In this document: one piece after another, positions 29,977 to 40,756 of the stretch
Position numbering within the stretch: the first letter of the stretch is position 1
How the letters are laid out: every line of letters begins with the position of its first letter
DNA from: Amanita rubescens
Lineage: Eukaryota; Basidiomycota; Agaricomycetes; Agaricales; Amanitaceae
NCBI GenBank assembly: GCA_015039365.1
Contig: WION01000079.1
Span: 122,105 to 186,104 of the forward strand
Reading direction: 5' to 3'
DNA: 64,000 bases
Translations under genes and position numbers: made by a program
Notes under the pieces: generated by a model
What the model saw: only the letters and a program-made list of their open reading frames with translations
The model's database searches: none
Told to the model about the DNA's origin: nothing

Positions 29977-31144
29977 TGTTGAAACTAGGGGTAACAAGTC
30001 CCTAGCGAGCAGCGCAGTCTAGTACATGGAATGTACTACTTACCGAGTGTGGTGTGTGTTACGAACTCGTTAATCTCAACCTAAGTTGCAACGGCAACTC
30101 TAGTCACGATTACAAGTCTTAAGTCAAACGTTAAGATTATAAGTTCAATACTAAGTCAAGGCGTTGACTTAGGATCTGAGGACGATTGTGGTAGATGAGT
30201 TAAGAGTAAGGTTATATTGCCAGACGACAATAAACAGCTAAGTCGAACTTAGGGTTCGACTCTAGAATACATGCGGTATTTATACTAGCAAGTACAATGA
30301 GACGTACTAATTAATGAATAATGGTAAGTACGAAAGTAAGTATAAGGACGGCGTCATATGTGGAACAAGGGATGGTATAAGTAAGGAAACGAGCTTGTCC
30401 GTATGAATCGAGCATAAGGGGGACGACGAGTAAGGTAGGCATAAGAAAATGAATATGTCCGACGTATCATGTAAGCATAATGCAGGAGTCCGTACCGTGT
30501 TGTAACAGTGTGGAGTTGTTAAGAGCTTACTGGAGCTGGGGCTCAACAGTAGACAGTAGACAGTAGAGAGGATAATAGGATAAGGATTGACACTACTAGA
30601 GTACAGTTTATATACTACTAAACTACAAATAAGTACAAAGAGTCTTATCAGTATGAGTCAAAGGTATTTGACTCATAAGGCGTCATTCCACAGCAATGCA
30701 CAGCTATTGTACAGCAATGCATAGCTTTGCGCAGCACTTGACTCATCAATTATATTGACTGACTCATCATATTATCAATCTTCAATGTGATAGGTCGATA
30801 ACCATAATGTATATATGTCTTCTATTCTCATGTTAACATATATTCACATCATCAATAGTTCCACTATTATGATTGGATGATCTTATGAGAATATCGCTAG
30901 GATATTCTCATGTCAGAATATGTTCTCATCATCAATCATCCACTATTATGATTGGTAGATGAGTATGAGAATATGTCGAATATATTCTCATGTCAATATA
31001 TTATCTCACACTCAATCATCCACTATTATGATTGGTTGAGAGACGAGTAAGTAACTGAGCGTTATTACATTAGTTAGTGTAAACTAATGATATCACTTAT
31101 ATTTACTATATACTGTATGTATATCGTATATTATAAGTTCAACA
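29977..31144 (-). repeat. Old copia 5' LTR, interrupted
   Basis: 29977-30056 and 30513-31144 join to a 705-bp-type LTR, TGTTGAA to TTCAACA, with scattered substitutions and a short AGACAGT expansion compared with the young LTRs. The inserted 451-bp LTR and its TSD lie between the two parts. Confidence 0.92.
30057..30507. mobile_element. 451-bp solo LTR of a third family
   Basis: Starts TGTTACGAACTC, ends GTTGTAACA, flanked by GTGTG at 30052-30056 and 30508-30512. Removing it restores the copia LTR sequence exactly. Confidence 0.92.
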
Positions 31145-31332
31145 ATTATCACCCCAGCTTCGTTCCGAGTTCGATTCCTTCCGTTCCCTTCGTTCCTCGG
31201 TGCTTCGGACACCTTCCACTCGTTCACCTTCATCTTCAGCACTCTCTCTGCCTCCGAGGCACCCCCAGGACTGACCTCCGAAGCCCCTTTGGCCGAACGC
31301 ACTTCCGCATCGGCCTTCTTCTGATCATTTCA
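31145..31332 (-). repeat. Partial 397-bp-family LTR
   Basis: Matches about half of the 397-bp LTR up to its CATTTCA end (plus-strand reading). The missing half would lie beyond the truncated old copia, suggesting the old copia inserted into this LTR. In minus orientation it would be the 3' LTR following the ORF remnant at 31336-31716. Confidence 0.8.
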
Positions 31333-31335
31333 GCG

Positions 31336-31716
31336 GTTCATGATAACTCCTCTTTTCCTCCTACGAAGGGTTCTCCTTCGAAATATTCGTCTCTAATAAA
31401 GTACGGTTCTTCTCCTGTTTCCGATTCGGTGGCGTACCAACGTTTACTGCCTTCGTGGAAGGCAAGTTTGCGTTCGTTTAGGTATAATCCTCCTTCAAAT
31501 GGGAAGGATTGATTTGGCGGTCTTCCAAGTTTTTGTTTTATCCAAAACTGGTGACCTGGTATGGATTTTCCTGAAGCAGTATAACACCAGCCGTTTTCTC
31601 GTTTATCCCAATGAATGGAATGTTCGTCGAGATAATAGAGATGGTTAAGGGGGTTTCGTTTGGCGTTATTCGGAGGGGTACTTTTAGATTGTCGTGGAGC
31701 AATTGTGAATGATGGG
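31336..31716 (-). pseudogene. Unrecognised ORF remnant next to the LTR
   Basis: About 126 open codons on the minus strand end in TGA four bases before the LTR, in the position of the last ORF of an LTR element. It contains aromatic-rich blocks such as HLYYLDEHSIHWDKRENGW, FEGGLYLNERKLAFHEG and RWYATESETGEEPYFI. A purine-rich tract GGAGGAAAAGAGGAG just before the LTR fits a polypurine tract. I do not recognise the domain; it could be a Gag-like or accessory C-terminus. No start codon was identified. Confidence 0.5.
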
Positions 31717-31764
31717 AGGTGAGAGCGTTAAAGCTATCATGCTCGGAGAGGAGTCTAGCTTTAT

Positions 31765-32194
31765 TGTTACGTTTGTTCGTTCACTGATAAGTCAAGCCTA
31801 TCAGGTACCGTAGGTTCCTCAAGGGAGTTCCGGCACTTAAGAACGTTCAAAGAATAAGAGTGTTATCGTATAAGTCCTCAAGGGAGCTTAGACGATAACG
31901 AGACAGATTTTGACTGTTAAAACTAGACTAAGGTCTAGTCGTATATTTGTGTAGTTTATATAGTACAAGGTATATACACAAATATAGTAAGTAGGAATGC
32001 ATGTGATAACGAAACAGCTACATGTGATAATGGAATGGTTTACATGTGATAATCGACATGCATGTGATAAAATAGAATAGCATATGATAAATGATGAATG
32101 TTCCAGAAGGAACGCATATGCAATCAATGACGTAGGAGGGATGACATAGATGATAAGATAAGAAAAAGATAGGCCATGACGTACGTTTGTAACA
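31765..32194. repeat. Possible solo LTR (TGTTACG...TGTAACA)
   Basis: Ends resemble those of the 451-bp LTR and the length (430 bp) is plausible, but flanking bases (TTTAT and GCATG) do not form a TSD. It could be half of a recombined element. Confidence 0.45.
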
Positions 32195-33112
32195 GCATGC
32201 ATCCGGAAAAATCTCATTTTACCTATCAGTACTTTTGCACTTTTTTGGTCTTAAATACATACATATGTAAGTACAATAAGTAACTTTCAAGGTGTCAAAT
32301 GTTGGTCTTATCTGACTCTGACTTATTTTCAATGTTTTGAAAATCAAACTAGACCAGGCTACTGGTTGCATCAGCTTCACCCACAGTGGACTTTTGGACT
32401 TTTTGAGTTGCCTTGTTCACTCCTTAACAAACAAAAGAAATAGCAAAAAAACAATTTCATTTATGTCATACCTATTTTTACTTATCTCTAACTTTCTACT
32501 TATTCTACTTATTATACTTATTACTAGTATTAGTAGTACTTATATGAACTTAGGAAAAAGCAGAGATGGGGGGGGATATGAAATAAAGGCCCTCCTTATA
32601 TACCTGGGAGTTGGCGCACGGACCATGTCACATGTTTGTATTATGTAATCAGATCATGTGACTTAAAATCAGCAAAAAAGGTGCCCACAATGCCAAAAAT
32701 GTCAAATCTAATTTTAGAATTGCCAAATATGGCTTAGTTCAAGAGATATTTGCAATTTTCACTTTTTGATGTGCCAAATGTGCTGAGCACTTAGCATCTT
32801 GAGGTAGGTGAGCATCTTAATGGACTTATAATATAGCCTGGTGTTTTATGCATGTGGGTCGCTAAGGCAAAAAAGGCATTTCAAGTGCCTAAGCACATAA
32901 GCAAATCTAGGATTTTTGCTGATGCTGTGTTAACAGATAAACACACCATAGAGTGTTTGAGTAGAGGCCATAAGATAAGCCAGATACAACAGTAAAGAGA
33001 GCATAAAGAGAGCAAGAAACACAAACAAAGCTGAGAGGAACAAAGAGAGCCTGGTGGCTGTGCCACAGAAAAAGACGTGACATGACGTGACATGTTTGTA
33101 ACAAGAGGTCCA
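32195..33112. other. Non-coding AT-rich stretch
   Basis: No gene recognised. Contains repeated ATGCCAAA/TGTCAAA/TGCCAAAT words (32680-32780) loosely like those at 595-640. Also present is a repeated ACGTGACATGACGTGACATG tract near 33073. Confidence 0.4.
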
Positions 33113-33345
33113 GTACTTGAAATGATAGACTGGGTTATATATCGTTGACTCGGAAAGGCGAGACAAACGGGGCTGCACGTCGCGCAACTGACTGTCGGTT
33201 GGGTGCAAGGCACGTGTACGTGTTCTTGGCATCCCGCCGCATTTCTGACTCGGACTGATGCGTCCTCCCTGCGCCGCATTTCCGAGTCACAATCGCTGAT
33301 TCTACTATTTTTAAATAATCTTATTTTACATTTTACAAGATGGCG
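33113..33345 (-). repeat. Inverted repeat, left copy
   Basis: Reverse complement matches 37383-37615, from CATTTTACAAGATGG to GTACTTGA, including the GATATATAACCCAGT-type TATA region of the ligase promoter. Divergence is moderate, with small indels. It lies downstream of CDK8. Confidence 0.8.
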
Positions 33346-33734
33346 ATGTTTTAGACTAAAGGTCGCTATGTCAGCAGTCAAGCCATCAAAACGAGAATAA
33401 AAACATACGAGAGTGTGCTACCCATAACTTTGAGACTCTTCTTCAAACCTTTGAATGCAGACTGGGCAACTTCTAAGCTATCAACACCAGAAAGACACGT
33501 TAGACATCCGCACGGACAACGTGACAGTAAAACATACCACAAACATATATAACCCGTTTCAGAGGTCAACTTCTCAAAGAATTCGAACGCAACATCAGCG
33601 TGCAATTGTCTGAACGCGAAGAATGGATAAACCCTATTTTGGAAGGCAGGGCGGAATGTTGACTGAGCAAGACATAGAAAACGGGAAGGTTCGTATGCCA
33701 AAAGCAACTGAAACAAATGTACATTCACCATATC
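33346..33734. other. Downstream region of CDK8
   Basis: A minus-strand frame is open across 33378-33731 (117 codons) but has no recognisable domain. It sits where the CDK8 3' untranslated region should be, so I do not call it a gene. Confidence 0.4.
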
Positions 33735-35337
33735 TCATCCTAGCCTCGCTTTCTTTCTTGCGTGTCCACTCGTTCCTTGCCCAGCGCCATAGGGGACGCT
33801 TCCACCTAGGCTAGCAAAGCTAGCAGCTGAGCTTGGCTTCGACTGAGACTGACTTGGGCCAAATGGAGGCTGGGCCCCTGCCCCTGCCATAACGTTGTGT
33901 CCGCCTTGGTGGGATGTGTTCTGAGTAGGATGTGGCATCATAGAAGGTGCATCATCTTGTGTGATACGTCTCTGAGGAGGTAGCTGGGAGTGAGGAACTC
34001 CAAAGAAGGCACTACGATGCGGTAGATGGGGAGGTTAATATTACTGAAGGTTTGACCCGAATTAGATCAGCACGTACTTTCGCGTGGGTTTTGGATCTTC
34101 AGAGAACCACTTGTGCCGAAGGGCTTCTTTTGCGGTTAGGCGGTTATCAGGGTTATAGACAAACAGAAGTCGCAAGAGGTCATACGCAAGTGGGCTGCGT
34201 AGCCGAGATTGACACCATTCGTGTAGGCGGTTGGGATAGCTGTAGTAAACGCATTAAGATATTAGCCATTGATAAGAATTTCGATATTTTCATGATCTGA
34301 CTTACGGGTCAAGGCGTTTCATGTTCTGGTATTCGGACATGTATATGAGATTTGGCCAGTCGCTTTCTAAAGAGAGATGAAGATCATGTTTGATATGAGG
34401 TCGGGTTATCACTCACCATCTGGCGTTCCGAGCACTTCCAGTATCTTGAGAACTTGATCACGTTGGAATGGCAAACTGCCCGTGGTCTTCTTTCCTTCCA
34501 CTTTGGCCTCTTCGCCTTTGAAGATGGGTCTTAGACTGGCTAGTTCTGCAAGGACACAACCAATGGCCCAGCAATCGATTGCTTTGTTGTAATGCTTTGA
34601 GCCCATGAGGAGTTCTGGGGCGCGGTACCAGATGGTGACGACCACTTTATCGCCGGTATGCAGGGACTGCAGAGGCTCGTAAACAAGGCGAGCGAGCCCA
34701 AGGTCGCCGATTTTGACGATTCCATTTGAGGTGATGAGAATGTTAGCAGGCTTGAGATCACGATGGAGAATGTGACATGTGTGTAGGTATAATAGCCCAT
34801 TGAGTAACTGATATGTCAAGGATTTGAGTGTTGGCAGGGGTATCGATGAGCGGAGCGTTTGTGAATGATGATGAATGAGCTGCTGGAGCAAATGTTAGCA
34901 AAAGAGGAACACGTCATCATGATATGCTAAATACCAAAAAATCATGCTCGGCGTATTCAAATACCATGTGTATTGACTTGTCTTCCAAGATAACTTCTTT
35001 GAGTGCGACAACATTTTCATGATTGATTTCGCGGTTCAACTAGGTGTGGGTGAGGTTCTAAGGAAGCGACAACGTAAACTGTAGAACATACGGCCATTTC
35101 CCTGATTGCACTCTGGCTGATCCCGGTATACGTTGGCACGTCACCCTCTTTGTCGGGTTTAAATTTCTTGATTGCGTACAGCTTCGAGTGGTCGCCAAGA
35201 CTCTGGGCTTTGTACACACGTCCATATGTTCCAGAAGAGATAAAACCCTGGATAAAGTATTTAGACTTTACTGTGCGCTTAGAAGCCTCGTGCTTAGCGC
35301 GATACACGGCCATGATATCGGATGTCCAGTTGTCCAT
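33735..35337 (-). CDS. SSN3: Mediator cyclin-dependent kinase CDK8 / SSN3
   Basis: Serine/threonine kinase of the Mediator CDK module, which with cyclin C phosphorylates the RNA polymerase II machinery and transcription factors in the nucleus. The N-terminal exon has the glycine loop [11 protein letters not shown], the lysine in [12 protein letters not shown] and the cyclin-binding helix SQSAIREM. The main exon has [16 protein letters not shown] (DLG/DMG instead of DFG is typical of this family) and [14 protein letters not shown]. Further exons carry [16 protein letters not shown] and the C-lobe, and the last exon (34030-33735) is a Gln/Ser/Gly-rich tail. At least five exons with short introns. 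It is divergent from CHS5, 90 bp away. Confidence 0.92.
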
Positions 35338-35427
35338 TGCGCTCAGCTCATCGTGAGCAGCGTACTGAAGTTCGCGTCACAGGTTATGACGTGACGTGAC
35401 CTTATAATACGCTCGCCGTTCTGAACG
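35338..35427. promoter_or_regulatory. Bidirectional promoter of CDK8 and CHS5
   Basis: Only 90 bp separate the two start codons. It contains ATGACGTGACGTGACC (near 35387), overlapping TGACGTGA words resembling CRE/ATF sites. No TATA box seen. Confidence 0.6.
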
Positions 35428-37021
35428 ATGTCAGCGCAAAAAAACCCAGGCCCCGAAAGCTTCACATTCACGGTGGGTAAGCTTGGTGAGTAATCGACTC
35501 AAATATGTGCGTGGAGAGGCTAATGAGCGGTTTGCTATCAGATGCGGGAATGGCTGTAAGTCGGTGAAAGTTTGGACTAAATTATCGGCGACTTACGAGA
35601 ACTAGATCCTGCTCGGGGAGCGCGCCCACTTGATTGAGTTTCCCTCAATACTGCTGCCCCCTGGAGCGACGACAGGGTCTATTGTCAACATCGCCGTGCA
35701 TCAAAATCACGCGGAAGAAAAGAAGAGGGACACGGAATTCTGGACACTGCAGGACGACATTCTGAAGGAGTTCGGACAGGAAACGCCGGTTCCTCCCAAA
35801 CTGAATGTATGTATAATACCCGAATAGTTATGTTGTCTTGAACTCAGCCTTCGGCGCTAGTTGCGGCACGTCACTCAAACCTCTGTCACTCTCGAGTGGC
35901 CTCAGCTAAAGCTTGCGACCTCTAAGTTACGCTCTCTGGACATTTATAGAAATGGCCAACGACTGGCCGCTATACCCTCTGCTACGACGAATACATCTAC
36001 GAAACTCTCCGGATTGGATCTCAATACCGAATACACATTCCAACTAATACTGCGCACGACAGCGGGCACATACCCCTCTAATTTGATTCGTGTCAAAACG
36101 CATTCCATGACGGATACTTCTGGCATATCGGTGTGCTTCGGAAACATTCAAGATCCTGTGCTCTTGGAAAATGCCAGGATGGCCTTGCAAGAGATGAATG
36201 GAAAATGGAGCGACAAGATACAGATTGATACGACACATTTTGTTTGCACGACTCCTGCGGCTGTTCCGTCAGCCGCACAAGCTGCAGGGAATGTGCCCAC
36301 TACCCCAGGCGTTGAATATCAGCGAGCGCTGCAGCTTAGCATCCCGGTTGTCCAGCCACATTGGATCCTGGCATGTCACAGCGAGAAAAAGTGAGCTGCA
36401 GCATAATTTCCCCAAAATACAATTAACATTGCATCAAGGATGGTTCCTATAGCTTCATACTATCTCGGTGCAAACCCATCCACCCCAATGAGCTCCCAGC
36501 CATTTGCTCGGCCGCAGTCCATGTCTCAAGCTTCATTTCCACGCTCTCCAAATAGCGCAACCTCACCATCACCAAGAGGAATTGGTAACAGAGCCTCTAT
36601 GCCTGCTCCATCCAGGACAAGCGCTCATAGCCCCCCTTACCCTGGCAAGTCCCCCTCCAGCCCAGAGTCAAGAACACGATCGTCTCGCTTCGAACCCACC
36701 ATGGAAGAAGATGGAGAAATTGACGTACTGCCAGAGCGCGATGCGGATATCAAACGAATGAGCAGAGGTGAAATGAACAAGGACTTCAAGTTCCCTGTCG
36801 CACGGACTGCACCCTCATCCCCTCCAGAGCCACCACATGACAAAAAATCAGCACCTCGTGGGCTGGATTCGACCAAACTGGCGCAGCCCGCGTCGGCCAA
36901 ACCAATCATCACTCCATCGAGCATAGAGGTGCCTCCACCACCTCCAGTTGAAAAGGAGCGGTCACAGTCGAGCGTTGAAGATGGAGACGAAGTCGGAGAC
37001 ACGGTCGATATTCCACTTTAG
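35428..37021 (+). CDS. CHS5: Chs5, exomer scaffold for chitin synthase export
   Basis: Chs5 is the scaffold of the exomer coat, which carries chitin synthase and other cargo from the trans-Golgi to the cell surface. The first exon encodes MSAQKNPGPESFTFTVGKL; the second has FPSILLPPGATTGSIVNI and HAEEKKRDTEFWTLQDDIL, the N-terminal dimerisation and Chs5-specific region. The third carries a fibronectin type III domain (SVTLEWPQ to TTAGTYPSNLIRVKT) and a BRCT domain (SDKIQIDTTHFVCTT to VVQPHWILACHSEKK). The last exon adds MVPIASYYLGANPS and a Pro/Ser-rich disordered tail. Introns follow GKLG (35478), KLN (35808) and SEKK (36392). Confidence 0.93.
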
Positions 37022-37382
37022 CAATGATTTAGCAGTCCCATGTCCTCTACGGTCCTATTAGTATCAGTATTTATTCTTCTAATCATCTTTGCGATCCGTA
37101 TGAGTGCACTACCTCGCTTTTGATATTATTTGACAGAGCGAGGCGTCGAAAGGGGAAGCAAGAAAACCGAAAATGCTAAATGCTAACACGCTTGCTCCTC
37201 GTTCTTGCATCCTATTCCTGAAAGGTTTCTGGGTGGTGTTTGCGTGGGAGTGACACTGAGCCGCACGGCGAGCTACGGAAACTCCCTAAATCGTACACGT
37301 GCGTCGTGCGGTAGTCACATTACCAAATATAGAACGGTCCCGCATATCACCTTTGTGTGAGACTCTCTGCGTCGTCTACATT
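37022..37382. other. Intergenic region after CHS5
   Basis: No gene recognised; the CHS5 3' untranslated region and spacer before the inverted repeat. Confidence 0.5.
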
Positions 37383-37615
37383 GGTGGCACCCTTTCCCAT
37401 CTTGTAAAATGTAAAATAAGATTATTTAAAAATAGTAGACCCAGCGATTGTGACTCGGAAATGCGGTGAGGGCGCATCAGACCGAGTCAGAAATGCGGCG
37501 GGATGCCAAAAACACGTGCACGTGCCTTGCGAACCGACTCGGTCGCGCGACAGCCCCATTCGTCTCACCTTTCCAACGATATATAACCCAGTCTATCGAG
37601 TACTGGACCCTGCAG
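37383..37615 (+). promoter_or_regulatory. DNA ligase promoter = inverted repeat, right copy
   Basis: Matches the reverse complement of 33113-33345. Contains two GACTCGG/CCGAGTC words and GATATATAACCCAG (about 37577), about 75 bp before the ligase ATG, so the repeat copy includes a complete-looking core promoter. Confidence 0.7.
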
Positions 37616-37655
37616 CGCAACAAGAATTCAACCTACCACCTCTTGAACCCTCACA

Positions 37656-39564
37656 ATGGCAGACCCACTAGCGGAAATTAACGGTACCAAACCCAAAGTA
37701 TTGCTGAAGGACGGCGAGGACAGAGAAGTGTCGTCGATGACGAGGTGCGTTGTCAGAGCTCGTAACAGGAAGATAAAATGTTGAAATACCCGCAGCAACT
37801 CCGTGTATAAAGTCAAACGGACTATGGATCATTATTACTGGTGAGTTCATTTTCTTGACATCTTCAATGGTCTGACTCGCAAGCTGGACAGCACATGCCC
37901 TGTTCGTTGAATTTACCAGATTTGTTTTACAACATTTAACTAATGCCAAACATGAATTAGGCGTGGCGGAATCAAGTAAGCATTGGATCATTTACGCGGA
38001 TCAAAGCTTCGCGAACTAACTAACCTGCCATGACAGAGTAAATGCCCCATCAATGCACGGACGTGTAAACACCTCAAATCACTACTTGGAGATGCATACG
38101 AAGCTGCCCGTCTAAAACATGCGAACCCTAATGCCGCCGCCAGCACTTCCAATTCTAAAAAGCCGTCCTCAAGGAGTAAGCGGAAACGCGGGGAACAGGA
38201 TGAGGATGAAGAGAAACCACGGAGTAAGAGGACCCGTCAGTCTAAGCCTGCGTCGAAAGCCGATGGGGAGGCTGGCGAAGAAAGTGGCGGAGAAACCAGT
38301 GAAGGTGATAGAGTCGACACCGGCGGAACGACGAAGAAAGTCCCAGAATTGCTCTTGGCCGTTAAATGGGATGAAGCGGGTCTTGATCCCACTGGATGGT
38401 GGATATCTGAGAAGTTGGATGGTGTTCGGTGCATGCTTTCCTCTTTTTTTCGTGTCGACTCGTGTATTGACGCGTGGTATAGAACGTACTTTGATGGAAA
38501 AACCTTCTACAGCAGACTCGGCAACCTCTTTACGCCCCCAGACTGGTTCTTCAAAAGTTCGCGTACTCCATCGCATAACGGGTTAAGAAACTGAACCTGT
38601 ATCTCTTATAGATTTGCCAAAGGGCGTTACTCTTGACGGCGAGCTTTTCGGCGGGCGCGGAAAGTTCCAGGATACCGTGTCAATAGTCAAAACCATCAAT
38701 TCTCCTCATTGGCAGAGTATAACCTTCCAGGTATGAACTCGGTCTTGTGTACAAATCATCTTACTGAGAGCAATTTCCACAAAAGATATTCGACGTTCCA
38801 TCTCTCGCAGAAAAACCTTTCGAAGAACGTTTTGAGTACTTGCAACAGACTTTCGGGCCGGGAGGTCCTCATGCGGCACCGCACATTGTCGTTGTCGAGC
38901 AAGTTGAGGCCAAAAACAAAGAACATGTTTTTCAACGGCTCAAAGAGGTAGAAAATGTTGGCGGTGAAGGCGTCATGCTGAGAAAACCTCAATCGTAAAT
39001 GCTGTTCAACCTACTGCGCCTTGCATAGCATTCTGATACGTTCATAGTCCATATGAAGGAAGACGTTCAAATACCCTCCTCAAAGTAAAGGTAATCAAAC
39101 ACGTCTTTGTCTCACTAGCCATTTAAGGCTAATCAACTTTACGTTGTCATACAGTCTTTCTATGACGCAGAAGCCATCGTGACTGGGTACGTTCCTGGGA
39201 AAGGGAAAAATAAAGGGTCGATGGGGTCCCTGAAGTGTAAGATGGCTTCAGGAAAGGTAGGCAATCCATCATTAACGACAGTCTTTGACTAAAAGTGACA
39301 TGATTATGATCAGACTTTCAACATTGGTACTGGATTTAGCGATAGACAAAGACAAAATCCGCCGAAAGTAGGGTCCATTGTAGTTTATCGATTCCAGGAG
39401 CTCACCCGTGATGGTGTGCCGCGGTATGTCCATGTAATAGAAAATGATGTGCAGATTAACTGATTTCGGATGATGATAGGTTTCCATCCTTTGTTGGGGA
39501 GGCAGCTGATAAGACAGAGCCGAAGGACGCGGAGGTCGCCAAGGGGAATCCTAGTGACGAGTGA
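37656..39564 (+). CDS. ATP-dependent DNA ligase with N-terminal SWIM zinc finger
   Basis: DNA nick-sealing enzyme of the small ATP-dependent type. The N-terminus carries a SWIM finger C-x-C...C-x-H: YYCTCPAWRNQ and RTCKHLKSLLG. CTCP is encoded across a 10-nt microexon at 37892-37901. A Lys/Arg/Glu/Ser-rich linker follows, then the nucleotidyltransferase domain with active lysine in SEKLDGVR (38412) and TYFDGKTFYSRLGN, LDGELFGGRGKFQ and EGVMLRKPQ. The C-terminal OB-like part has SFYDAEAIVTGYVPGKGKNK and GSIVVYRFQELTRDGVPR. About nine exons join in frame with GT-AG borders. The start was chosen as the first ATG after the TATA box. Family members are often linked to repair; location is not shown by the sequence. 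A decayed copy lies at 44512-44998. Confidence 0.88.
37892..37901 (+). other. 10-nt microexon of the ligase gene
   Basis: CACATGCCCT, preceded by GGACAG and followed by GTTCGT. Joining TG (end of the HYY exon) + CACATGCCCT + GCGTGGCGG yields C-T-C-P-A-W-R in frame, supplying both cysteines of the zinc finger. Skipping it gives W-R-G-G and loses the finger. Confidence 0.8.
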
Positions 39565-40756
39565 AGAATCGCTGCCTGCAACTTCCGTTACGCACATTAA
39601 TTAAATTTGGTTTCCGTGTAGGCTGTACATTTGCTGTAGGGCCGTTTGATTGGCGTTTGGATTCGGACATACAAGTAGACCACGTTTCTGTACTGCTATG
39701 AGTCTATGACAGACTGCATGCTGGTTGTGTTCTGGTGATTTCGCAAGGACAACGATGGCCTGCAAACAGGAGGTTCACATTCGGCGACGATAGAAAAAGA
39801 CATTTTAAAGCTTGAGCCGTCGCGGCCGTTGAAATCCAGCAACCTCGGCTGCACTGGCACGAAGATGGCCAGCTACATTCGTACTTCATGTGCTGTTCCT
39901 GAAAAGTTCTACCAGGCTCTGTTAACAATAACACAGGATCGCTCGAGTTGTGCTGGAATGCGATGTCCTCCTGCAGTGGAGCGTGCTAGCCTCGAGCACG
40001 CGTGATAAGTTCTACTTCGAGTTGCTCTTGTTAACAAATCCGGGAATGTCAGCATCGTGTTCGTGGAATGTTCCCAACCCACTGTCAGAATTAGGTAAAA
40101 TCTGATTTGCACGTCTACTACAACCAAGTTTTGCGAGCTCGGAGCCACTGACACGTCTATTTTTTTTTCAGAAAGGCAAAGACAGAGCACCCAAAGGTAG
40201 ATTTATCGTAGTGACTCTCGCTGTCAATCGTCGCGCAACATCGCTTAAGTTCACGATGATCTGACTCAACAAGTTGGTTCGTGATCGACAAAGGTGGAAA
40301 GCTTAATTTAGATACAACTTTGATGTCCCATGATCACCAAGTGTTCCGGGGCTGAGGCTGTCCGTGGTACCTTTCCGAATCAATTGCCTCCAGTGCTTCG
40401 GAAGAGAATCGATCACCATCGTCCAGTGAACATATACACATTCAAGTCGCGAATTCAATGACATGGGTATGCATAGCTTGCGTCTTCCTTCTCTTTCTGA
40501 TGATATGTTGTGAAAGCACAGATTGACGTTGGCCGGCACTATCCTAGGCCCGGCCTGGATAGAATCCTCCATGTCTACATCAAACCTTGTATCGCGAGGA
40601 TAACACATTGATACTTACCGGAAATGTCGATTGAAGGTACAATATATATATAACATCCGTTCAACTATCTTCGACCACATTAACACCGACATTTACGTTC
40701 ACACACGGGGAGAAAGAGCCTCTCTTTACCCTCTTCTTGCCCAGTAGCCAGCAGCG
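39565..40756. other. Spacer between ligase and receptor gene 1
   Basis: No coding gene recognised. The second half is conserved in block B (45000-45783). A promoter-like ACAATATATATATAACA lies about 115 bp before the receptor ATG. Confidence 0.55.

Larger units (their letters stand above)
1016..31144 (-). mobile_element. Old Ty1/copia retrotransposon, 3'-truncated, hosting nested insertions
   Basis: The segments 1016-2971, 14458-15467, 16191-19538 and 29579-31144 (the last minus one inserted LTR) are collinear with the intact copia at 19539-29578. Removing the insertions and one TSD copy each leaves about 7.4 kb, matching the intact element minus its RT/RNase H end and 3' LTR. The left end at about 1016 falls inside pol, so the 3' end was deleted. 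The copy carries two nonsense mutations in gag-pol and a frameshift in its upstream ORF. It is the oldest layer of this nest and is inactive. Confidence 0.93.

Noticed and set aside
31765..32194. Second TGTTAC...GTAACA solo LTR
   Set aside because: Ends fit but no target duplication; kept only as a low-confidence repeat.
33378..33731. 117-codon minus-strand open frame downstream of CDK8
   Set aside because: No domain, no upstream gene signals, lies in the expected CDK8 3' untranslated region.
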